A DNA stretch of 64,000 nucleotides from Shimia sp. Alg240-R146 (GTDB taxonomy: Bacteria > Pseudomonadota > Alphaproteobacteria > Rhodobacterales > Rhodobacteraceae). Shown here piece by piece: positions 1 through 8,006 of the stretch; position 1 is the first letter of the stretch, and the number at the start of each line of letters is the position of its first letter. The notes beneath the pieces were generated by a model. The model had not been told where the DNA came from, ran no database searches, and saw nothing but the letters and a program-made list of their open reading frames with translations. The stretch covers positions 62,001-126,000 of the forward strand of contig NZ_CAMZOK010000001.1 of assembly GCF_947331465.1 (NCBI RefSeq), read 5' to 3'. Both the position numbers and the translations under genes were made by a program.

Positions 1-656
1 CAGGCGCCGGCAGCAACAACACCGTCGAAGCCATCCGTTTGGCGCAACATGCCGAAAAAGTTGGCGCCGATGCATTGCTCGTGGTCACGCCTTATTACAA
101 CAAGCCAACCCAGCGCGGTCTGGTTGCGCATTTCACTGCCATCCACGATTGCTGCGACCTGCCGATCATCATTTACAACATTCCGGGTCGCTCGGTTGTC
201 GACATGATGCCCGACACCATGGGTGAGCTGGCGAAGCTGCCCCGTATCGTCGGCGTGAAAGACGCCACCGGTGATCTGTCGCGCGTTCCGCAACAGCGCA
301 TCACCTGCGGCAAGGATTTTGTACAACTGTCCGGCGAAGACGCCACAGCACTCGGGTTCAACGCCCACGGCGGCGTCGGCTGCATCTCTGTGACCGCCAA
401 CGTCGCACCGCGCCTGTGTGCAGAATTCCAAACCGCCACGCTGGAAGGCGACTACGCCAAAGCACTGGAGCTTCAGGACCAGTTGATGCCTCTGCATCAG
501 GCGGTCTTTACTGAACCGGGTTTGGTTGGCGCAAAATACGGCATGGCCCGTCTGAGGCTGTGTTCTGACGAGGTCCGCCTGCCTCTGACCGGTTTGTCAG
601 ACGACACCAAAGCAAAAATGGATGACGCCATGCGTCACGCGGGACTGCTGAACTAA
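1..656 (+). CDS. dapA: 4-hydroxy-tetrahydrodipicolinate synthase, 3' part
   Basis: This is the C-terminal three quarters of DapA; the 5' end lies outside the window, and the reading frame is open from base 3. The enzyme condenses pyruvate with aspartate semialdehyde in the cytoplasm, the first committed step of lysine and diaminopimelate synthesis. Visible family motifs are [11 protein letters not shown], the tyrosine of YNIPGRS and the Schiff-base lysine of VGVKDATGD. The frame ends cleanly with TAA, followed by a hairpin and a strong terminator, so it is a single gene or the last gene of its unit. A second, divergent DapA-family protein is at 61248-62165, but only this one has the orthodox lysine-pathway sequence. 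Confidence 0.95.
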   Translation, partial: GAGSNNTVEAIRLAQHAEKVGADALLVVTPYYNKPTQRGLVAHFTAIHDCCDLPIIIYNIPGRSVVDMMPDTMGELAKLPRIVGVKDATGDLSRVPQQRITCGKDFVQLSGEDATALGFNAHGGVGCISVTANVAPRLCAEFQTATLEGDYAKALELQDQLMPLHQAVFTEPGLVGAKYGMARLRLCSDEVRLPLTGLSDDTKAKMDDAMRHAGLLN

Positions 657-699
657 GGCACGCTGGTCTCGTGGGCCATCGTGGCCTTACACACAGACT

Positions 700-721
700 G
701 TTGCCGCCGTCAGGCGGCAAC
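700..721. repeat. perfect 9-bp hairpin after dapA
   Basis: GTTGCCGCC (700-708) pairs with GGCGGCAAC (713-721) around a 4-base loop. There is no T-tract, so it is not a classical terminator by itself. It sits between the dapA stop and the real terminator and may stabilise the 3' end of the mRNA. Confidence 0.6.
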
Positions 722-756
722 GCGTTCGCCTACTTCAACCGATCACATCCGACATC

Positions 757-787
757 AAAAAAGCCCCGACCAAAGTCGGGGCTTTTT
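757..787. terminator. bidirectional rho-independent terminator
   Basis: AAAAAGCCCCGAC and GTCGGGGCTTTTT form a perfect GC-rich stem around the loop CAAA, with an A-run on one side and a T-run on the other. It separates dapA (plus) from the convergent membrane protein gene that ends at 847 (minus), so it can serve both. Confidence 0.9.
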
Positions 788-846
788 CTGCCAGTGCCTG
801 ATGGGGAGCCAACAAAGCGCTGATCAGGAGAGACCACTCTTTAACA

Positions 847-1209
847 TCAGTGCCCCGGCGTGACGGAATGGCGGGGGAACACCTGAGCCCGTCCAGCCGC
901 GCGATCCGACCGCCACTTCATAAACCGCCTCCCGAGCCCGAACAAACCAATCAGGACATAGCTTGACTGGATCAAAAAGGCGGCAAGGTTAAAGGCGGAG
1001 GCCAGACTGATCAGAACACAAGACGCCGCACAAACAACAAGTCCGGTGTAAAGCGCGCTGTTGCCGCAGACCTTGCCAGTTTGCAAGCATGTGAACGCCA
1101 CAATGTAGAGGGAAAATCCACATACACCGACCTTTTGCAAAGCGTCCGGGTGTTGCCGCAGGACATCTAAAAACTCGTACACAAAACCTCTCCCTGTTTG
1201 CACCCACAC
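847..1209 (-). CDS. small membrane protein, CBU_0592-like
   Basis: This predicted 120-residue protein has three hydrophobic segments (about 27-45, 52-72 and 76-94). The segments contain CGFSLYIVAFTCLQTG and the well-conserved FNLAAFLIQ followed by a basic tail (RRFMKWR). This pattern fits the small CBU_0592-type membrane protein family of unknown function: three helices, an FNLA..LIQ signature, then Arg/Lys. No catalytic residue is evident. The gene is monocistronic, convergent with dapA across the 757-787 terminator. The start at 1209 is the longest option; an internal start just before the first helix is possible. Cellular role unknown. Confidence 0.6.
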   Translation of the reverse strand: MWVQTGRGFVYEFLDVLRQHPDALQKVGVCGFSLYIVAFTCLQTGKVCGNSALYTGLVVCAASCVLISLASAFNLAAFLIQSSYVLIGLFGLGRRFMKWRSDRAAGRAQVFPRHSVTPGH

Positions 1210-1546
1210 CCTAAGGTTCTGACCGGCGTCACGTCATACCCCAAACAGGGTAAGAACCAACGTAACACCCCTTTTTGTAAGGGAAAAATTGGTATGGAAT
1301 GCCCTACTTTTTGGTCCAATTCACAAGAAAAGTAGGGTTTTCCGGAGGAGAAAAATGACCGAAGCGTGAGTGCGCGAGCTCATAGGCGACTTCCACCAAA
1401 TCACCCGACGCTTCTGTCTTGCGGGCAATCAACACAAAGGCCGCACCCGCGGAACGTCCAGAAGGGAAACCCGCGCGCTCAGAAGCCAAGAGTTGGCAGC
1501 CAAGCCAGGCATCCCGCTCACTTTAATTGAAGGCGGGTATGTGAGT
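1210..1546. other. intergenic stretch with a hairpin, no gene seen
   Basis: About 340 bases between the small membrane protein and the ubiB stop. The clearest structure is an inverted repeat, CCCTACTTTT (1302-1311) against AAAAGTAGGG (1328-1337), separated by 16 bases. It could terminate a transcript or be part of a small RNA. A minus-strand open frame around 1304-1489 has no credible start or homology and was not called. Confidence 0.5.
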
Positions 1547-3079
1547 TCAGGTCAGCCAAATCGCGCAAACTGCTGCAACTGCGCCAACCACAGCGCTGCT
1601 TCCACCGGTCAACACGATCCAAAGCCAGAAGTTGTCGCGCGGCCGCATCGGGGTTTCGTTCTGCTTCATCAGAACGCCCTCCACAATGCCCGGCAAACGC
1701 GGACCAAAGCGGCTTAGGACCCGTGCGGTTTTGGCCAGATCACCTAGCACAGCCCGCGGGCCGATGCTTTTTTCGATATAGGAAGACACAACAGGCTTGG
1801 CGACATCCCAAATATTCACCCGCGGATCCAGCGAGCGCGACACGCCCTCGACCACCACCATTGTGCGTTGCAACAGGATCAGCTCGGTCCGCGTGGCCAT
1901 GCCAAAGCGCTCGGTCACCTCAAACAGGTAACTTAGCAAACGACCCATCGAGATGCGGGTCGCATCCATGCCAAAGATCGGCTCCCCCACCGCGCGAAGC
2001 GCGCGGGCAAATTCGTCCACATCCTGATCGGCAGGTACATAACCGGCCTCAAAATGCACTTCGGCAACACGTCTGTAATCGCGCTGGATGAACCCAAAAA
2101 GGATCTCGGCATAAACTCGGCGGGTGTATTCGTCGATCTGCCCCATGATCCCGAAATCATAGGCAATGATGTCACCATTTGCAGCGACCTTCATATTGCC
2201 CTGATGCATGTCAGCGTGGAAAAAACCGTCCCGCAACGCATGGTTCAAAAACAGCTCCAGCACCCGATTGCCCAGCGCGTGACGATCATGCCCTGCCGCA
2301 TCCAAGGCGTCATTGTCGCCAATCGGCGTGCCCTCGGCCCAGCCCAGCGTCATCACCCGCTTGGCTGAATGCTCCCATATGATGGCAGGCACCTGATAGC
2401 CGGGATCATTGACGGTATTGGCCGCAAATTCACTGGCAGAGGCGCTTTCAATCCGCAGATCAAGCTCTGAGGAAACGCCATTGTCAAAATGCTCGATTAC
2501 ATCGCGCGGCCGCAAGCGGCGCGACCCCGGTGACAGGAATTCGATGGTGTTGGCCGCAAAATAGAAAGCATCGATGTCCTTGCGAAACGCCTTCTCGACC
2601 CCCGGACGCAGGATTTTCACCGCAACCTCTTCTCCGGTCTCTGCCAAGCGCGCGCGGTGTACCTGCGCAATCGACGCCGCCGCAACGGGCTCGGAAAACT
2701 CGGAAAATATCTCATCGACCGACCGGCCCAGTTCGCTTTGCACTTCGGCTTTGGCGGTCGCCATATCAAACGGCGGCAGCTTGTCCTGTAACACCCGCAG
2801 TTCGGTGGCCAGATCGCCGCCCACCACATCGGGGCGTGTCGACAAAACCTGACCAAACTTGATGTAAGCTGGACCCAACGCCGTCAACGCGCGCGGCAGA
2901 GGCGGCGCATCAGGATCGCCCTTGATGCCCAGCCATTGAAACGGCCAGGTCAAACCGCGCAACACCACCCGCATCAGCTTGGGCGCTTCAAACGCGTCCA
3001 GAACCACTTTCATTGCGCCGGAGCGCTCCAACGTGGCCCCCGTGCGGATCAGTCGGATGATGTTGTGAGGACCCCTCAC
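1547..3079 (-). CDS. ubiB: UbiB, ABC1/ADCK atypical kinase-like protein for ubiquinone synthesis
   Basis: UbiB is needed for aerobic ubiquinone synthesis; it is an atypical protein-kinase-like ATPase thought to help extract or organise lipid intermediates at the inner membrane. The 510-residue product matches the family length. Visible features: the family-specific KxGQ motif ([12 protein letters not shown], about residue 75), the A-rich loop [11 protein letters not shown] (about 133-143), the ATP-site lysine in VAVKIL, the catalytic stretch HADMHQGN, the metal-site AYDFG, and a C-terminal membrane anchor (last 25 residues). I choose the GTG at 3079 because it overlaps the ubiE stop as GTGA and gives the usual MRGPHN N-terminus; a GTG at 3088 would add three residues. 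It is translationally coupled to ubiE. Confidence 0.93.
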   Translation of the reverse strand: MRGPHNIIRLIRTGATLERSGAMKVVLDAFEAPKLMRVVLRGLTWPFQWLGIKGDPDAPPLPRALTALGPAYIKFGQVLSTRPDVVGGDLATELRVLQDKLPPFDMATAKAEVQSELGRSVDEIFSEFSEPVAAASIAQVHRARLAETGEEVAVKILRPGVEKAFRKDIDAFYFAANTIEFLSPGSRRLRPRDVIEHFDNGVSSELDLRIESASASEFAANTVNDPGYQVPAIIWEHSAKRVMTLGWAEGTPIGDNDALDAAGHDRHALGNRVLELFLNHALRDGFFHADMHQGNMKVAANGDIIAYDFGIMGQIDEYTRRVYAEILFGFIQRDYRRVAEVHFEAGYVPADQDVDEFARALRAVGEPIFGMDATRISMGRLLSYLFEVTERFGMATRTELILLQRTMVVVEGVSRSLDPRVNIWDVAKPVVSSYIEKSIGPRAVLGDLAKTARVLSRFGPRLPGIVEGVLMKQNETPMRPRDNFWLWIVLTGGSSAVVGAVAAVCAIWLT

Positions 3080-3825
3080 AATTTCCACCCCGAGTGCAGC
3101 GCCGCGATGCCCATTGTCAGGTTGCGGTATTTGGCGTTCTCAAAACCCGCCTGCCGCACCATGTCCAGAAACGTCTCCTGATCGGGGAACTTGCGGATGC
3201 TCTCGACCAGATACTGATAACTGTCGCGGTCATTCGCGATCATCTGCCCCATCTTGGGGATGATGTTGAACGAATAGAGGTCATAGACCTTCTGCATCAT
3301 GTCATTCGGGATCTGGCTGAATTCCAGCACCATCAGTCGGCCACCGGGTTTGAGCACGCGATAGGCCTCATTCAGCGCCTCTTGCGGGCGGGTCACGTTT
3401 CGAATGCCAAAGCTGATGGTGTAAACGTCAAAAGTATTGTCCTGAAACGGCAGCGCCATCGCGTCGCCCGTGACCCAGTCCAGACTCTCCGCCATCTGCG
3501 CCGCCTCAGCCCGCTTGCGACCCTCAACCAGCATGGGTTCGGTCAGATCGCACACCGTGGCATGACCATGTCCTGCGCGGCCCAGAAACTTGAACGACAC
3601 ATCGCCCGTGCCACCGGCCACATCAAGCAACTTCTGACCGGGGCGAGGCGCCAGCCAATCCATCATCGCATCTTTCCAGATGCGGTGAATGCCCATCGAC
3701 ATGACATCGTTCATCACGTCGTATTTGGACGCCACAGAGCCAAAGACGCCCTGAACTTTGCCGGCTTTTTCCGACTCCGGCACAGTTTCAAAGCCAAAAT
3801 GCGTGGTGTTGCTGTCTTGGGTCAT
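3076..3825 (-). CDS. ubiE: ubiquinone/menaquinone C-methyltransferase UbiE
   Basis: This SAM-dependent methyltransferase performs the C-methylation of 2-polyprenyl-6-methoxy-1,4-benzoquinol in ubiquinone synthesis. The 249-residue product has the family length, the SAM-binding motif [12 protein letters not shown] at about 66-77, and the UbiE signatures YDVMNDVMS (about 35-43) and SFGIRNV. The start is the ATG at 3825 (MTQDSN). The frame is open for another 112 codons upstream, but that extension is the antisense of mutM and has no family homology. It is divergent from mutM, leaving about 150 bases for both promoters, and is followed by ubiB in the same transcript. Confidence 0.96.
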   Translation of the reverse strand: MTQDSNTTHFGFETVPESEKAGKVQGVFGSVASKYDVMNDVMSMGIHRIWKDAMMDWLAPRPGQKLLDVAGGTGDVSFKFLGRAGHGHATVCDLTEPMLVEGRKRAEAAQMAESLDWVTGDAMALPFQDNTFDVYTISFGIRNVTRPQEALNEAYRVLKPGGRLMVLEFSQIPNDMMQKVYDLYSFNIIPKMGQMIANDRDSYQYLVESIRKFPDQETFLDMVRQAGFENAKYRNLTMGIAALHSGWKL

Positions 3826-3982
3826 CACACGGTCCCTTGTGGTTCGCGACTCTACATATCCCTCTGGCGAAAAAGGCACAATGCGGCGTTTGAGGAGAGG
3901 CCGCGTCGATCTTTCGGTCGGGCGGTTGAACGCCACCCAATTACCCGCCACAGTCTGCGTAACCAATGTTGCGAGCCACGTC

Positions 3983-4834
3983 ATGCCTGAACTGCCCGAA
4001 GTCGAAACCGTCCGCCGTGGTCTTGCGCCGGCTATGGAAGGCGCAGTGATTGCGCAGGCGCATGTCAACCGCCCCGACCTGCGCTGGCCGTTTCCGGAGC
4101 GTATGTCGGACCGGATTACGGGCGCCACGGTCAACCAACTGCGCCGCCGATCCAAATACATCCTCGCGGACCTCGATACAGGCGAGACTCTGCTTGTTCA
4201 CCTTGGCATGTCGGGCCGCATGACGGTTTCCGGCGACCCTTTGGGGCAATTTGTTCATGATCACCCGCCTGCGCAGAAACATGATCACGTTGTTTTTGAC
4301 ATGGACAACGGCGCACGCGTCACCTTCAACGATCCGCGCCGTTTTGGCGCGATGGATCTTCTGGACACCGCCACCGCGGACGCGCACCCATTGCTGGCCA
4401 AGATCGGGCCGGAGCCCTTGGGCAACGATTTCAACGAATCCTACCTCGCTGACCGACTCGCCGGCCGCAACACCCCAATCAAATCCGCGCTGCTGGACCA
4501 ACGCATTGTTGCCGGTTTGGGCAATATCTATGTGTGTGAGGCGCTTTATCGCGCGCGCATTTCGCCCATTTGTAAGGCAGGCAAACTTTCCACTAAGCGC
4601 ACGCGCAGCCTTGTCCCGATCATCCGCGAAGTTCTGTCAGACGCGATCGACGCCGGCGGCTCGTCACTGCGTGATTTCCGTCAAGCTGATGGAGAACTTG
4701 GATATTTTCAGCACAGCTTCGACGTTTACGGGCGCGAAGCCGAGCCCTGCAAGACTCCCGATTGTGGCGGTGAAATCAGCCGAATCACCCAATCAGGACG
4801 CTCATCCTTCTTTTGCCCGCAATGCCAAAGATAA
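3983..4834 (+). CDS. mutM: formamidopyrimidine-DNA glycosylase MutM/Fpg
   Basis: This bifunctional base-excision repair enzyme removes 8-oxoguanine and formamidopyrimidines and cleaves the abasic site. The 283-residue protein starts [13 protein letters not shown]; after Met removal, Pro2 is the catalytic nucleophile and Glu3 the acid. Lys58 lies in RRRSKY, equivalent to the conserved phosphate-contacting lysine. The C-terminal zinc finger uses Cys256, Cys261, Cys278 and Cys281. The frame is open 75 codons upstream, but the Pro-Glu N-terminus fixes the start at 3983. It is divergent from ubiE and followed after 63 bases by the crotonase gene. Confidence 0.97.
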   Translation: MPELPEVETVRRGLAPAMEGAVIAQAHVNRPDLRWPFPERMSDRITGATVNQLRRRSKYILADLDTGETLLVHLGMSGRMTVSGDPLGQFVHDHPPAQKHDHVVFDMDNGARVTFNDPRRFGAMDLLDTATADAHPLLAKIGPEPLGNDFNESYLADRLAGRNTPIKSALLDQRIVAGLGNIYVCEALYRARISPICKAGKLSTKRTRSLVPIIREVLSDAIDAGGSSLRDFRQADGELGYFQHSFDVYGREAEPCKTPDCGGEISRITQSGRSSFFCPQCQR

Positions 4835-4897
4835 CTTGATCCGTTTGCCGCAAATGGTAAGGAATCACTCCTGACTGGAACAACGAAAGCACCACTC

Positions 4898-5674
4898 ATG
4901 GCTTTTGAGACGATCATCGTCGAAGTAGAGGACCACGTGGCCCTCATCAAACTCAACCGCCCCGATGCCCTGAACGCGCTGAACCAACAGCTCATCGGTG
5001 AGGTTTTGACCGCCCTCAAAGACGCGGACAGCAACGACAAAGTGCGTTGCATTGTGCTCACCGGCTCCGAGAAAGCCTTCGCCGCCGGCGCCGACATCAA
5101 AGAGATGTCAGAGATGAGCTTTGCCGACGTGAACCTGTCGGATCTGTTCGGCGCATTTGGCGACGAGATCCAAACCATCCGCAAGCCGATCATTGCCGCC
5201 GTATCCGGCTATGCACTAGGCGGCGGATGCGAAGTGGCGATGGCCTGCGATTTCATCATCGCGGCGGACAACGCCAAATTCGGCCAACCTGAAATCAACC
5301 TCGGCGTCATCGCCGGTATCGGCGGCAGCCAGCGCCTGACCCGTGCGGTGGGCAAGGCCAAGTCGATGGACATGAACCTGACCGGCCGCTTCATGGACGC
5401 CGAAGAGGCAGAACGCTCCGGCCTCGTCAGCCGCGTGGTGCCAGCCAAAAAGCTGATGGAAGAAGCCCTCGCCGCAGCGCATAAGATCGCCGAAAAATCG
5501 ATGATCGCCGCGCGCACCGCCAAAGAAGCTGTGAACCGCAGTTTTGAAAGCACCCTCTCCGAAGGTTTGCTGTTTGAGCGCCGGTCCTTTCATGCGCTGT
5601 TCGCCACTGAGGATCAGAAAGAGGGCATGACCGCCTTCATCGAAAAGCGCCAGCCGCAGTTTCGCGACAAGTAG
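4898..5674 (+). CDS. enoyl-CoA hydratase (crotonase family)
   Basis: This 258-residue crotonase hydrates trans-2-enoyl-CoA to 3-hydroxyacyl-CoA in beta-oxidation or related acyl-CoA catabolism. The oxyanion-hole segments [11 protein letters not shown] and GYALGGGCE are present. Both catalytic glutamates are at the expected 20-residue spacing: Glu112 in [11 protein letters not shown] and Glu132 in [11 protein letters not shown]. The sequence is a full-length, orthodox short-chain hydratase. In roseobacters a crotonase commonly sits between mutM and rpsT. A strong bidirectional terminator follows. Chain-length preference cannot be read from the sequence. Confidence 0.92.
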   Translation: MAFETIIVEVEDHVALIKLNRPDALNALNQQLIGEVLTALKDADSNDKVRCIVLTGSEKAFAAGADIKEMSEMSFADVNLSDLFGAFGDEIQTIRKPIIAAVSGYALGGGCEVAMACDFIIAADNAKFGQPEINLGVIAGIGGSQRLTRAVGKAKSMDMNLTGRFMDAEEAERSGLVSRVVPAKKLMEEALAAAHKIAEKSMIAARTAKEAVNRSFESTLSEGLLFERRSFHALFATEDQKEGMTAFIEKRQPQFRDK

Positions 5675-5689
5675 GCTAAGCAAAAGCCT

Positions 5690-5730
5690 AAATGAAAATG
5701 GCCGCTCAGACAGAGCGGCCATTTTCATTT
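5690..5730. terminator. bidirectional terminator with 18-bp perfect stem
   Basis: The arms 5690-5707 and 5713-5730 are exact inverted complements around a 5-base loop. The GC core is GGCCGCTC/GAGCGGCC, flanked by A-rich and T-rich ends. It lies between the plus-strand crotonase and the minus-strand gene ending at 5738 and can terminate both. Confidence 0.93.
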
Positions 5731-5737
5731 ATCTGTA

Positions 5738-5995
5738 TCAACGGCGGTGCTTAACCCGTCGTTTTATGTTGTTTCGACGTTTGTTCTTTTTGACAATTCC
5801 GGACACGGCGCCAATCGAAGCTCCAATTGCCGCGCCTTTTCCCGGATCACCGCCAGTAATTTCACCAATCACAGCGCCTGCCACTGCCCCTCGCAAGGCC
5901 TTTTTGCCAATAGATCCAGCGTCTGCAGGCACCGATAGAGCCAACAGCGATATCAGCGCAACTGCGCCACCTATAGTTTTTGCATGACTCTGCAT
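5738..5995 (-). CDS. exported glycine-zipper small protein
   Basis: This predicted 85-residue protein has a Sec-type signal peptide (hydrophobic core AVALISLLALSV, then PADAG), followed by an alternating Gly/Ala segment (AVAGAVIGEITGGDPGKGAA, GASIGAVSGIV) of the glycine-zipper type. It ends in a very basic tail (KKNKRRNNIKRRVKHRR). Glycine-zipper segments pack as helical hairpins in membranes; the exact role is unknown. Its ATG at 5995 overlaps the stop of the upstream MORN-repeat gene by one base, so the two are almost certainly translated together. The Arg/Lys tail could bind nucleic acid or anionic lipid; that is speculation. Confidence 0.75.
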   Translation of the reverse strand: MQSHAKTIGGAVALISLLALSVPADAGSIGKKALRGAVAGAVIGEITGGDPGKGAAIGASIGAVSGIVKKNKRRNNIKRRVKHRR

Positions 5996-6843
5996 CAGTC
6001 CACTTTGCCTCCGTCTTTCCAGGTTTCCGTGCTTTGGCTGCCATCTTGTTTGGTCACAAGAATTAGACCATCCGCCACTCCTTCAATAAACCGCCCTTGA
6101 TATGTGGTCCCTTCTACATCCGTTGCCGTGCCTGTGCCGTTTGGCGCTCCGGTTTCAAATTGGCCGACGAAAGTATCCCCTGATGCGCCCTCATAGACGC
6201 CCATACCCGACGGAAATCCGTCAACAAAATCTCCCAGATAACTGGATTCATCTGCGTTGATCAGTATGCCAAATCCATTTCGAGCGTTGTCCTCTATATC
6301 GCCAAAGTACAGCTCACCTTCTTCGGTTTCGTAGTAAACGAACGCGGGCCCAATGGGTTGCCCGTCTTTGATTTTGCCCCGAAGCAGCCAACCTTCCGGC
6401 GTTTGTAGGTCGCCTTCCCCACCGGAACCATCCGCGTTCAAAGAACCGGTAAATACGTAGCCTGCCGCCGAAGTAATCGTGACTTCACCCGTCAGTTCAC
6501 CCTCCGAAAACTCCCCCTGATACCGATCGAACCCGCCAACGTCATCGTTGCGAACCCACGCAGTGCCGTGACCTTCTGCTTTACCGCTCTTGAGGTCTCC
6601 GTCGTATCTGCCTTCCAGTCCGGCATCGTCCCAAAAAATTGCGGTCCCTCGCCCAATTGCTTTCCCATCGCTGCAGGCTCCACTCCAAGAAACACCCTCA
6701 TCACCGGACAAAGCCCCATCGTTAAAGACTTCACAGCCTGTAATCTGATCCTCTAGCCAACCACCTTTGTCAGCTGCTTCACTTTGCCCGAAAGAAAGCG
6801 TGAGAACCGACGTCAATCCGAGCAGAACAAGTATTTTCCGCAT
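5995..6843 (-). CDS. secreted MORN-repeat protein
   Basis: This 282-residue protein has a signal peptide (MRKILVLLGLTSVLTLSFG, cleavage near SEA-AD), then a string of about six MORN-like repeats, for example GRYDGDLKSGKAEGHGT, YQGEFSEGELTGEV, YFGDIEDNARNGFGIL, YLGDFVDGFPSGMGVYEG, FVGQFETGAPNGTGT and YQGRFIEGVADG. MORN repeats form an elongated beta-sheet, often linked to membrane lipids or protein contacts. The start at 6843 is supported by an AAGGAG ribosome-binding site 8 bases upstream; the 89 extra open codons before it have no signal-peptide logic. It is coupled to the glycine-zipper gene at 5738. Function unknown; likely periplasmic. Confidence 0.85.
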   Translation of the reverse strand: MRKILVLLGLTSVLTLSFGQSEAADKGGWLEDQITGCEVFNDGALSGDEGVSWSGACSDGKAIGRGTAIFWDDAGLEGRYDGDLKSGKAEGHGTAWVRNDDVGGFDRYQGEFSEGELTGEVTITSAAGYVFTGSLNADGSGGEGDLQTPEGWLLRGKIKDGQPIGPAFVYYETEEGELYFGDIEDNARNGFGILINADESSYLGDFVDGFPSGMGVYEGASGDTFVGQFETGAPNGTGTATDVEGTTYQGRFIEGVADGLILVTKQDGSQSTETWKDGGKVD

Positions 6844-7115
6844 CAAAGTACTCCTTAAAAAGCTTGTTGGAATGGATTCACCGTAAGTCCACCATCCGAT
6901 TTTGTCCAATTTCTGACGGCTTAGTTCTGGGAAGCACGCTCGCCCCATTGAAGAATGACGCTTGTGTTTCATCGTCATTGTATCTAAAGAACGCCGCAAT
7001 ACATGCGCGTGCAGCCCGCTCTGGCTTGATCTGATTCTCTCCGAAGAACGAGAGGCCCTGTTCGGGACGTGGCACGCATTCACTAACGCACCGAACCAAG
7101 TAAAGGTCACAGATC

Positions 7116-7379
7116 ATGGCAAATTCGCCCCAGGCAAAAAAACGCGCCCGTCAGAACGAGCGCCGTCTCGAAGTTAACAAAGCCCGTCGTTCGCGCATCC
7201 GTACGCACCTGCGTAAAGTTGAAGAAGCAATCGAATCCGGCAACAAAGACGCCGCAACCGCCGCTCTGCGCGCCGCTCAGCCAGAGCTGATGCGTGGTGT
7301 GACCAAAGGCGTTTACCACAAAAATACAGCGTCCCGCAAAATGTCGCGCCTTGCTGCGCGCGTCAAAGCGATCGCCTAA
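7116..7379 (+). CDS. rpsT: 30S ribosomal protein S20
   Basis: S20 is a primary binding protein of the 16S rRNA 5' domain. The 87-residue product is strongly basic and shows the family N-terminus [17 protein letters not shown] and the C-terminal helix [20 protein letters not shown]. It is a full-length, orthodox sequence. The 272 bases upstream hold no gene and must carry its promoter. rpsT directly precedes the dnaA region, as in other roseobacters. Confidence 0.98.
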   Translation: MANSPQAKKRARQNERRLEVNKARRSRIRTHLRKVEEAIESGNKDAATAALRAAQPELMRGVTKGVYHKNTASRKMSRLAARVKAIA

Positions 7380-7508
7380 GGCGTTTACGCGCTTAGATAA
7401 CTTTGTGAGGTTCCGCATCCGGTGCGGTGCCTTGCCACCCCGGCGCCAAAAAGTGCGACGCATTTGCAGCACAAAAATGCTGCACCCGCGCGGCTCCGGA
7501 AACGAATC

Positions 7509-7592
7509 TTATCCACAGCTAGAAATTGTTTCTCCTGCCAGAAAAACAAGCCCCGTGACGCTCGATCGTCTATTGGAACTTCCTGTGGAAAA
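7509..7592. promoter_or_regulatory. pair of inverted consensus DnaA boxes
   Basis: TTATCCACA at 7509-7517 (plus) and TGTGGAAAA at 7584-7592, which is TTTTCCACA on the minus strand, both match the DnaA-box consensus TTWTNCACA exactly. They face each other and an AT-rich stretch follows. They could serve DnaA autoregulation, or be part of a replication origin. Confidence 0.65.
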
Positions 7593-7748
7593 CTATGCAA
7601 ATTCAATGCGTTGACTAAGGCTTCATAGATTCTTTTTTGTGAAAGCCCGAGTCAAGTTCGAAGATCAGTTGCTCGGTCCGCAGCGCACTTGCTAGGTTCG
7701 ATCAGCGAGTCACATCGCCTTGGGGGGAACGAACGCCACACCGCCACG

Positions 7749-7924
7749 CACGACAAAGTCGTGATGCACCTCCGGCCTAGAATTTGGGGTCGGCAGAGCG
7801 GTTTTTGTGTGCGTATTGCCGTTCCTAGTGGACCAGCGCAGCTGCGCTTTGATGACCGGAATCGGATTGGGGTAGGGACGCCCCGATACCAATGGGTTTT
7901 GGTGTCCATACGGCCTTTGGGCCG
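7749..7924 (+). promoter_or_regulatory. cluster of hairpins upstream of dnaA
   Basis: Four separate dyads occur in 176 bases: CACGAC-AAA-GTCGTG (7749-7763), the 14-base palindrome AGCGCAGCTGCGCT (7835-7848), GATACCAA-TGGGTT-TTGGTGTC (7885-7906, one wobble pair) and CGGCC-TTTG-GGCCG (7911-7924). If transcribed they would make a structured 5' leader or a small RNA. Whether it is transcribed cannot be told from sequence. Confidence 0.4.
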
Positions 7925-8006
7925 ACCATATGCGTTGTGACATCGTGCAAAAATGCGAAGAAAGCGGCTGGGGAACCGGCCCGACGGTGAAGGAACACGG
8001 GGACAC

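Larger units (their letters stand above)
7380..8006. other. 627-base rpsT-dnaA intergenic region
   Basis: No convincing protein gene lies here; the open frames lack homology and ribosome-binding sites. It holds, in order: a CCGCA/TGCGG hairpin near 7413-7427; TGCAGCA/TGCTGCA (7465-7484), a possible rpsT terminator; two perfect DnaA boxes; an AT-rich stretch (7590-7640); and a series of hairpins (7749-7924) just before dnaA. It is long for a simple promoter region and is a candidate origin or dnaA control region. Confidence 0.7.

Noticed and set aside
1304-1489. 61-codon minus-strand frame between the ubiB end and the small membrane protein
   Set aside because: It starts with TTG and has no ribosome-binding site or recognised family; its end runs into the 1302-1337 hairpin.
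7689-7940. 83-codon plus-strand frame just before dnaA
   Set aside because: It overlaps the hairpin array and lacks homology and a ribosome-binding site.
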